21,018 nucleotides of DNA from Acidobacteriota bacterium (GTDB taxonomy: Bacteria > Acidobacteriota > Terriglobia > Terriglobales > Acidobacteriaceae). How positions within the stretch are numbered: position 1 is the first letter of the stretch; the number at the start of each line of letters is the position of its first letter. Made by a program: the position numbers and the translations under genes. Under the pieces are notes generated by a model. That model searched no databases. It was not told the origin of the DNA and saw nothing but the letters and a program-made list of their open reading frames with translations. Shown piece after piece: positions 1 through 5,018 of the stretch. The stretch lies in assembly GCA_021810735.1 (NCBI GenBank), contig JAJZIF010000012.1, positions 1 through 21,018 of the forward strand, read 5' to 3'.

Positions 1-194
1 GCGCGAGTATTCTGGCAGCAACTGCGGGAAACCGGCATGTTGGCTCCGCCGCACTGCCCCATCATAGCGCGACAACATGCACGTTCCTGAACATTCAGTT
101 GCGCACCGGGCATCATGCATGCTGTCGCTGGCGACAGATAGGACACCAGCAGCAAGATGAGAACACCGGCATGGCGAAGACCAAACATTTCCAT
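1..194 (-). CDS. Small exported Cys/Met-rich protein, partial (C-terminus off the left edge)
   Basis: This is a minus-strand reading frame starting with ATG at 194-192 and open to the window edge, giving about 64 residues. It begins MEMFGLRHAGVLILLLVSYL, a short basic start followed by a hydrophobic stretch, then SPATAC, so a secretory signal peptide is clear. A lipoprotein-type cleavage before that cysteine is possible but not canonical. The mature part is rich in Cys and Met (ACCRAMMGQC, NMPVSRSCC), a composition typical of small periplasmic metal-binding proteins. A second in-frame ATG at 188 is an alternative start. No Shine-Dalgarno is visible. I do not recognise a named family. Its residue content and its place beside a metal-sensor operon suggest copper, silver or similar soft-metal binding, which is inference only. 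The protein at 12261-12653 has a comparable overall design. Confidence 0.72.
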   Translation of the reverse strand, partial: MEMFGLRHAGVLILLLVSYLSPATACMMPGAQLNVQERACCRAMMGQCGGANMPVSRSCCQNTR

Positions 195-713
195 CGCTAT
201 ACTAAATTGAATTTGCGAGAGAAGCAATGGTGACTTCCAGGCACAACTTCAAAATATGCGGAATCGGAACCAAGTGTTAGGTTTCTATGGCTTCTCTTTC
301 TTTGAATGCTTCCGCGCATACACACCAAGGCGCATCATGGCTGTGCCTGACAATGGTCATTCGGCTGAATTAGAGAAGCGGTATGCACAGCGTTCCCGTA
401 CTGTACTGCGCGGCCAAGCGGGACGCAGATTGACGGTGCCCGCATAACACGGCTGACAATCGGCGCAGCGCGCAGGCATCACTCTTCAATTCCGCGAATG
501 ACCTTGTGCCTGAGTGAGGATGCATCGCGAACGCAGGATTAACTTTCCTTGAAACCAGAAGCGAAGCCGGATAGCCGACGGCATTCGAGACCGCGCCGTA
601 AATGTCACATTGTGTCAAGCTGACCAGGACGAGGTCATTCTCTCTTAAAGGAGTTGTTGTTCGCAGATTCCCCGTGATTTCTAACTGATAAAGGCACGAC
701 GAGTACGCTCTGG
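195..713. other. Intergenic stretch, about 520 bases, no convincing gene
   Basis: This region separates two divergent genes. Apart from the two promoter candidates near its ends I see no coding frame with a good start signal or recognisable protein pattern. The short plus-strand frame at 256-447 has no family look and no ribosome binding site. The minus-strand frame across 370-984 mostly lies antisense to the ArsR gene. No tRNA, CRISPR or insertion-sequence feature is apparent. A decayed gene cannot be excluded. Confidence 0.5.
199..227 (-). promoter_or_regulatory. Candidate sigma-70 promoter for the partial exported-protein gene
   Basis: On the minus strand TTGCTT (227-222) and TAGTAT (204-199) are separated by 17 bases. 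The expected transcription start falls on or within a few bases of the ATG at 194, so the message would have almost no leader. This fits the absence of a ribosome binding site. The prediction rests on sequence match only. Confidence 0.4.
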
Positions 714-742
714 TTGACAGATAATACACTATATAGTGTATA
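714..742 (+). promoter_or_regulatory. Promoter with embedded operator for the ArsR-type operon
   Basis: TTGACA at 714-719 is a consensus -35 element. A TGTATA at 737-742 is 17 bases downstream and can serve as the -10. Between and overlapping them is a perfect 18-bp palindrome, ATACACTATATAGTGTAT, at 724-741. ArsR/SmtB repressors bind AT-rich inverted repeats of this kind over their own promoter, so this is very probably the operator for the gene starting at 751. The predicted transcription start lies at about 749-751, on or next to the ATG, so the message should be leaderless. No Shine-Dalgarno is present. Confidence 0.8.
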
Positions 743-750
743 AGTGAAAT

Positions 751-1128
751 ATGCAGACGATAGCGCCACGTCAAGCCCGCGCACCAAAGTGCCCGCCCAA
801 ACCGGCCATTGAAGATCGGTTGCTCATCGACCTGGAGCAGGCGAACTCGGTGGGGCGGACTTTTCAGGTTCTCTCCGATCCGACGCGGCTGCGCCTGCTG
901 CATGCGCTGGTCAGGGCGGGCGAGATGTGTGTCTCGGACCTGGCTCGCGCCGTGGGAATGAAACCGCAGGCCGTGTCGAACCAACTACAGCGATTGTTGG
1001 ACAGGGGTATCGTCGCGACCCGTCGCGACAGTAATTATGTGCACTATCGCATCGTAGATCCCTGCGTCGTAGGATTGCTCGATCTCGGCATCTGCCTGGC
1101 GGAGGATGCGCGGAAGCAAAAGCAGTGA
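751..1128 (+). CDS. ArsR/SmtB-family metal-sensing transcriptional repressor
   Basis: A 125-residue winged-helix repressor. The family core is clear: FQVLSDPTRLRLLHAL, then GEMCVSDLA, the recognition region GMKPQAVSNQLQRLLDRG and the wing RRDSNYVHYRI. Cysteines sit at 14, 60, 105 and 115. Cys60 occupies the alpha-3 position used by ArsR/CadC-type thiol sensors, and Cys105 and Cys115 are in the C-terminal helix where CmtR-like members also place ligands. A soft metal or metalloid (cadmium, lead, mercury, arsenite) is therefore more likely than zinc bound only through His/Asp, but the metal cannot be told from sequence. It acts in the cytoplasm, releasing the 724-741 operator when metal binds. 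It is the first gene of the operon, and its stop overlaps the next start by 4 bases (GTGA). It is closest in style to proteins simply called metalloregulator ArsR/SmtB. Confidence 0.93.
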   Translation: MQTIAPRQARAPKCPPKPAIEDRLLIDLEQANSVGRTFQVLSDPTRLRLLHALVRAGEMCVSDLARAVGMKPQAVSNQLQRLLDRGIVATRRDSNYVHYRIVDPCVVGLLDLGICLAEDARKQKQ

Positions 1129-2297
1129 AGGCAGCGTTGCCACAACTCGATACGCTCGCTCTGAACGAAGCGGTGGGTCAGCTGCACGAGGCGGCAGCCG
1201 CTAAAAAGTGCGCGCCGTGCGGATGCCTGCATGGTGCCCTGCGGGCGATCGAGCAGTCCTTTCCTGCAGGCGAGCGGCCTTCCGATCTGGATGAGGCCGT
1301 CCGGTCTGCCCGCGAACATACGACGCAGCAGAAGTATGAGTGCCTGGGCTGCCAGGTCTGCTTTCCTGCCAACGCATTGAACGCCCTCCAGGTGGAGGGT
1401 GATACCTGCCCAACCGAGCCGGATGAGGAACGGGCTGGATGGCCTCCGCTGCCGGGTGATTTCAAGGTTATTCGCTACGGCGCGCCGGTAGCGGTCTGTG
1501 CGTTGAACAGCACGGAGCTGATGAAAACCCTTACGGAAGCCAGGCCGGACGGCCTTGCCATTGTGGGAACAATGCATACGGAGAACCTTGGCATCGAGCG
1601 CGTGATCAGGAACACTCTGGCCAATCCGAACCTCCGCTTTCTGGTGATTTGCGGAACGGACACACAGCAGACAGTGGGCCATTTGCCGGGACAGTCGCTC
1701 CATTCGCTGTTTCAAAACGGGTTGGACGAAAAAGGCCGCATCGTGGGAGCCAAAGGAAAACGCCCTGTCCTGAAGAATGTGACCCGCGAGGAAGTGCAAG
1801 CGTTCCTCGCGCAGGTGGAGCCGGTCTCGATGATCGGCGAAGAGAACCCGGCGACGGTTACGGAGCAGATTACCGCGTGTGCGAGGCGCGATCCGGGAAT
1901 TTACCCCTGGCCGGCGGGGACAGTTTCGGTGGAGCGCATCCGCGCTCGGGCGCCACAGCGGTTGACACTCGATAAGGCGGGCTACTTTGTGGTGTACCCC
2001 GATGCACGCAGGCAGGAGTTGATGGTGGAGCACTACTCCAACCAGGGCGCGTTAGATTGCGTGCTGGAAGGCAATTCGCCCGCGTCCCTGTACAGCGAAG
2101 CCATTGAACGAAAGCTACTGACCCGGCTGGACCATGCCGCATATCTTGGACGCGAGCTGGCCCGTGCCGAACAATCTCTAAAAACGGGTGAACCCTTCGT
2201 ACAGGACAAAGCGCCCGGCGACGAAGAGGCGACGGAAACAACGCACACGAGTTGCGGCTGCGGGTCCGGCTCGTGCATTGGGAGTACGAATGACTGA
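1125..2297 (+). CDS. MtrA-like corrinoid-domain / DUF4346 protein with added Cys clusters
   Basis: A 390-residue cytoplasmic protein starting at GTG, overlapping the repressor stop as GTGA. Residues about 110-230 match the subunit A fold of tetrahydromethanopterin S-methyltransferase: PVAVCALNS, MHTENLGIERVIRN, NPNLRFLVICG, VGHLPGQSL and IVGAKG. In archaeal MtrA the histidine of the GH(I/L)xGQ motif is the axial ligand of the corrinoid cobalt, and it is retained here as His186. Residues about 275-350 (DKAGYFVVYPD, VEHYSN, LDHAAYLGRELARAE) match DUF4346, which accompanies MtrA domains in some archaea and bacteria. An N-terminal extension carries CAPCGC (Cys29, 32, 34) and CLGCQVC (Cys73, 76, 79), which suggests an iron-sulfur or metal site. 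The extreme C-terminus carries Cys377, 379 and 384 in a Gly/Ser-rich tail. No other methanopterin-pathway gene is nearby, so methyl transfer to the archaeal cofactor is unlikely. Corrinoid binding is a family-based prediction and the reaction is unknown. Confidence 0.8.
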   Translation: MKAALPQLDTLALNEAVGQLHEAAAAKKCAPCGCLHGALRAIEQSFPAGERPSDLDEAVRSAREHTTQQKYECLGCQVCFPANALNALQVEGDTCPTEPDEERAGWPPLPGDFKVIRYGAPVAVCALNSTELMKTLTEARPDGLAIVGTMHTENLGIERVIRNTLANPNLRFLVICGTDTQQTVGHLPGQSLHSLFQNGLDEKGRIVGAKGKRPVLKNVTREEVQAFLAQVEPVSMIGEENPATVTEQITACARRDPGIYPWPAGTVSVERIRARAPQRLTLDKAGYFVVYPDARRQELMVEHYSNQGALDCVLEGNSPASLYSEAIERKLLTRLDHAAYLGRELARAEQSLKTGEPFVQDKAPGDEEATETTHTSCGCGSGSCIGSTND

Positions 2298-2622
2298 CAG
2301 AAGTCTATGTTGCACGTTGAACCAGCCCCCGGAGATCGCGCGTCGGGGCAGCTTGCTGAAGACTTTGTACGAATCAACCCTGGAACGCCGCGAACTGGAA
2401 CATGGTTTTGCGTTCCAATTCAACGGCGACGCGGCGACGGAGCGAAAAGTGTTCGAGTTCATCGCAATGGAACGGCAGTGCTGCCGCTTCCTCTCCTTCC
2501 AGTTAAACCTGGCCGCGGAACGCGGATCGATCTGGCTGGCGGTGGAAGGGCCGGATAACATGAAGGAATTTGCTCGCGCCGAGATGGAAAGATTTGGTCC
2601 GCATGGCATAGCAGCCTCGTAG
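2290..2622 (+). CDS. Small uncharacterised protein with a conserved-looking Cys-Cys motif
   Basis: A 110-residue soluble protein. I chose the ATG at 2290 because it overlaps the upstream stop by 8 bases, as expected within an operon; the longer frame starting at 2188 lies inside the previous gene. The sequence has an N-terminal CC (residues 7-8), a predicted helical middle and a second pair in MERQCCRFLSFQL, followed by IWLAVEGPDN. Short proteins with a (E/R)xCCxFL(S/T)F core occur in metal-resistance neighbourhoods of environmental bacteria, but I know of no assigned function. No signal peptide or membrane segment is visible. Its position between the corrinoid-type protein and the thiol-redox pair suggests a metal or thiol carrier role, which is inference. 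A 148-base gap without a recognisable gene follows it. Confidence 0.75.
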   Translation: MTDRSLCCTLNQPPEIARRGSLLKTLYESTLERRELEHGFAFQFNGDAATERKVFEFIAMERQCCRFLSFQLNLAAERGSIWLAVEGPDNMKEFARAEMERFGPHGIAAS

Positions 2623-2770
2623 ATCGCAATGATCGCGCTCAAGGCACAACTCTGCGGCGAATCGTAGGGCGAGCCATTGGCCGTCAATGCCCGGAAAGCA
2701 CAGAACGAAGAAAGTACATCTGTCATTTTTATGCTGCGGGAGGGTTTCCGCTGCTGCAAAGAGGTAACGC

Positions 2771-3178
2771 GTGAAGACACGCTGGATCGGAATTCTTTTC
2801 GTAGTCATCGTAGTGGCCGGAATCATCGCGTGGAAGCTACACAGCCAGCCGCTAGCCGCGGCTCAAACTGCGCAAGCCGGTTCCTCCGCAACGCCGCAGG
2901 TCATTCTTGTCGCCAACTTGCGCGAAGCCAATGACAAAAGCGACAACTGCTCGACAATCATTCACATGGTTCACGTCGCGGGCAAGCATGGAATCGCGAT
3001 TCGAGAGCTTTCTCCCGGCAGCCCGTCTCCATTGATCAAGCGTTATCACGTCCTGACCATTCCCACTCTCCTGGTGCTTCATCGCGGCAGGGTTGTTTCG
3101 CGTTACGAAGGAGAAAGCCAGTCTACAGTTCAGAAGATTCGAACCCGGTTGGCCAAACTTGAAGAGGCCCAGTCTTGA
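2771..3178 (+). CDS. Membrane-anchored thioredoxin-fold protein lacking the CxxC pair
   Basis: A 135-residue protein starting at GTG, with GAGG six bases upstream as ribosome binding site. Residues 5-21 form a single hydrophobic N-terminal segment, so the protein is exported and either anchored or cleaved. After an Ala/Gln linker comes a thioredoxin-like fold. The cis-proline region reads IPTLLVLHRGRVVSRYEG, very close to the thioredoxin IPTLLLFKxG signature. At the active-site position there is Cys60-Ser-Thr-Ile instead of Cys-x-x-Cys, so only the first cysteine survives. It therefore cannot do ordinary dithiol exchange alone, but could form mixed disulfides or bind a soft metal with a single thiol. 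Its stop overlaps the TTG start of the CcdA-type gene, so the two are translated together, consistent with a periplasmic partner of that transporter. Confidence 0.82.
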   Translation: MKTRWIGILFVVIVVAGIIAWKLHSQPLAAAQTAQAGSSATPQVILVANLREANDKSDNCSTIIHMVHVAGKHGIAIRELSPGSPSPLIKRYHVLTIPTLLVLHRGRVVSRYEGESQSTVQKIRTRLAKLEEAQS

Positions 3179-3876
3179 CATCCTTGCTGAATCAACTGAC
3201 CCACGACTTATCCGGCAGCAGCGTTTTGGCGATTCCTGTTGCGCTGGTAGGCGGCGCCATCGCCTCGCTGTGCCCTTGTTGCCTTCCTTTGTATCCCGCC
3301 GCCGCGGCAACCTGCAGCAGTGCAAGGGAGTCAGACTGCGGTTGTTGCGGGCCGCAGATGCCCATCGCGAAACGCGGCCTCGCTAATTCTGTAGCCTTTG
3401 CTCTTGGGATGGCGGTCGCCATGGCTCTGCTCGGCATTGTGGCGGCGCTCGTAGGACGAATTGCGACGGCGGGTGACTGGCTTCGATATGTGGTGGCGGT
3501 TATCCCACTGTTAATGGGCATGCACATTCTTGGGTGGTTGCGATTGCCGCTGCCTGCATTTTCCATCAAGGAGTCTCGGTTTCAGGCAACAGGCGCATTC
3601 GGCATTGGCTTTCTACTCTCGCTGGTGATCGCTCCCTGCGGAACCCCGATACTGGCGGCCGTGCTTTCCTACGCTGCCATCAAGGGAAACACGCTATATG
3701 GCGCTCTGCTCCTATTCGCATATGGTGTTGGGGCGGGGATTCCACTTTTGATTGCAGCCAGTGCGAGCGGCCGCATCGCGGGATGGTTGGATCTTCGCGG
3801 CTACCGGAAATGGGTGGATAGAGCGACAGGCGCGCTGCTGCTGGGACTGGGCTTTTACCTCTTGTGGGTGGCGTAG
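3175..3876 (+). CDS. CcdA/DsbD-type thiol electron-transport membrane protein
   Basis: A 233-residue integral membrane protein with about six hydrophobic segments. The start is TTG at 3175, overlapping the preceding TGA by 4 bases (TTGA). CcdA proteins move electrons from cytoplasmic thioredoxin across the inner membrane using one cysteine in TM1 and one in TM4, each next to proline. Here these are the SLCPCCLPLYP motif (Cys33, 35, 36) and the later IAPCGTPIL. The length is typical of the family. The TM1 motif has three cysteines instead of the usual SPCxLP, and the following loop holds more (TCSS, DCGCCG), which is unusual. It is the last gene of the plus-strand operon. Together with the adjacent thioredoxin-fold protein it probably supplies reducing power to a periplasmic thiol or metal site. 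The target is unknown. Confidence 0.88.
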   Translation: MTSLLNQLTHDLSGSSVLAIPVALVGGAIASLCPCCLPLYPAAAATCSSARESDCGCCGPQMPIAKRGLANSVAFALGMAVAMALLGIVAALVGRIATAGDWLRYVVAVIPLLMGMHILGWLRLPLPAFSIKESRFQATGAFGIGFLLSLVIAPCGTPILAAVLSYAAIKGNTLYGALLLFAYGVGAGIPLLIAASASGRIAGWLDLRGYRKWVDRATGALLLGLGFYLLWVA

Positions 3877-3925
3877 CCAGCAATTGAACGCAATATCTCG
3901 GATGAGCTTGGCGAAAAAGCAGAAG

Positions 3926-4906
3926 TTATCGCCGCGCAAGGAAGTACGATCCGACGACCAGCACAGCCGCAATCGCCTGTGCTGATAGTGTCTGCACCGT
4001 GGGGAAAATGGAGAACCATAATCCCATCCACGCGGGTGTAAAGCGCACAAGTGAAGGGATGACAGTTGTGGGGAGCCAATGGGCCAACTGCATTTCCTGC
4101 GCCTGCTCCCCGACCATCACAAGCAGAACAGCCCCCAGCATCACGCCTGTGAGCACCAACATCCGCTTGTACGGTAACTTCCGATGCCCCATGAACGTAA
4201 GAATCGCGACAACTCCGGTGAAAAGCAGCCCGAGCAAGACACCGTAGAAAACCGTGTCCCCTCCCAGCTTCAACCGATAGCTCTGCAGGAACAGAACGAC
4301 CTCTACACCTTCTCGATAAAAGGATGTGAATCCGAGAAGGGCCATCCCAAACAGCACCCTGCGCTTCGAGATATCTTTATCTCCCGCAGTCTGGATCAAA
4401 TCCCGCTTGCGTCTGTTGTGCATCGAAATCCATCCGGTCCAATAGACCTTATGGAAAAACCAATTCATCACAACCAGAAGCACAAATATCGCCAGCAGTC
4501 CGGTAGCGGCTTGCACATACAGCGCATTCATGCTCTTTGTTAAATCGTTAACGATGCCAACCGCAATGAACCAGGTGACAAGTGTCGCCAGGAATCCCAT
4601 TCCTACGCCTGCGGCCACTGGACGCTGATAGGACTCGTGCGATTTGACCATGCTCGCGGTGATAGCTGAAAGGACCAGAATGCACTCGAGTCCTTCCCGG
4701 AAAACAAGGATGGCGATATCCAGAATTCCGGCAAGAGAGCCGCGGGCCTGGGCCAGTGGGTCCGGGTTACCAGCCGCGGTAATCCCTTGCCAGATCAATA
4801 CCCCCAACAGTGCGAGGGACAGCCCCCCGAAAACTGCCCACAGGATTGGTTTCAGTTTTACAGGTGGCTCCGGTACAGTACGTAAGTCATTGTCTACATT
4901 GAGCAT
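3926..4906 (-). CDS. FTR1-family iron permease
   Basis: A 326-residue inner-membrane protein with about seven or eight hydrophobic segments. Two REGxE motifs, REGLE at residues 70-74 and REGVE at 198-202, are the ferric-iron translocation signatures of the FTR1/EfeU family. A further acidic-rich region usually bound by EfeO is not present, and no efeO or efeB gene is visible nearby. In yeast and some bacteria FTR1 works with a multicopper ferroxidase, so the multicopper oxidase encoded at 10083-12068 is a conceivable partner, though that is inference. The gene follows the copper ATPase on the same strand with a 112-base gap. It has its own inverted repeat directly before the ATG, so it may be regulated separately. 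The start at 4906 has no strong Shine-Dalgarno. It is convergent with the CcdA gene, 49 bases away. Confidence 0.9.
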   Translation of the reverse strand: MLNVDNDLRTVPEPPVKLKPILWAVFGGLSLALLGVLIWQGITAAGNPDPLAQARGSLAGILDIAILVFREGLECILVLSAITASMVKSHESYQRPVAAGVGMGFLATLVTWFIAVGIVNDLTKSMNALYVQAATGLLAIFVLLVVMNWFFHKVYWTGWISMHNRRKRDLIQTAGDKDISKRRVLFGMALLGFTSFYREGVEVVLFLQSYRLKLGGDTVFYGVLLGLLFTGVVAILTFMGHRKLPYKRMLVLTGVMLGAVLLVMVGEQAQEMQLAHWLPTTVIPSLVRFTPAWMGLWFSIFPTVQTLSAQAIAAVLVVGSYFLARR

Positions 4907-4907
4907 T

Positions 4908-4938
4908 TCAATCTACGACTATTTTAGTCCTAGATTGA
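4908..4938 (-). promoter_or_regulatory. 31-bp inverted repeat immediately upstream of FTR1, candidate operator
   Basis: Two 14-base arms, TCAATCTACGACTA (4908-4921) and TAGTCCTAGATTGA (4925-4938), are complementary at 13 of 14 positions around a TTT spacer. The repeat ends one base before the FTR1 ATG. Read on the minus strand it contains TAAAAT (4926-4921), a possible -10, with a weak TTGCAC 17 bases upstream. This placement is typical of an operator for an iron- or metal-responsive repressor. The sequence does not match the Fur or DtxR consensus well enough to name the regulator. No T-tract follows, so a terminator for the upstream ATPase gene is less likely. Confidence 0.6.
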
Positions 4939-5018
4939 TGCCCGTGCAAACTCAGCACGTCGCGTCGGCCAGAAGTGCTCCACTCTCACAGCCTCAAACA
5001 AAGGCAACGACAATGAGT

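Noticed and set aside
370..984. Minus-strand frame of 204 codons upstream of and over the ArsR gene
   Set aside because: About a third is antisense to the repressor and the rest crosses the promoter-operator. No protein family pattern or ribosome site was found.
1044..2033. Minus-strand frame of 329 codons opposite the MtrA-like gene
   Set aside because: The plus strand carries recognisable MtrA and DUF4346 motifs here. The opposite frame is Arg/His/Leu-rich with no domain or start signal.
1125..2297. Genuine methanogenesis-type methyltransferase
   Set aside because: No other Mtr subunit or methanopterin gene is present, and the extra Cys clusters and ArsR context point to a different role.
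4908..4938. Inverted repeat as intrinsic terminator of the copper ATPase
   Set aside because: The stem is AT-rich, there is no T-run after it and it ends one base from the FTR1 ATG, which fits an operator better.
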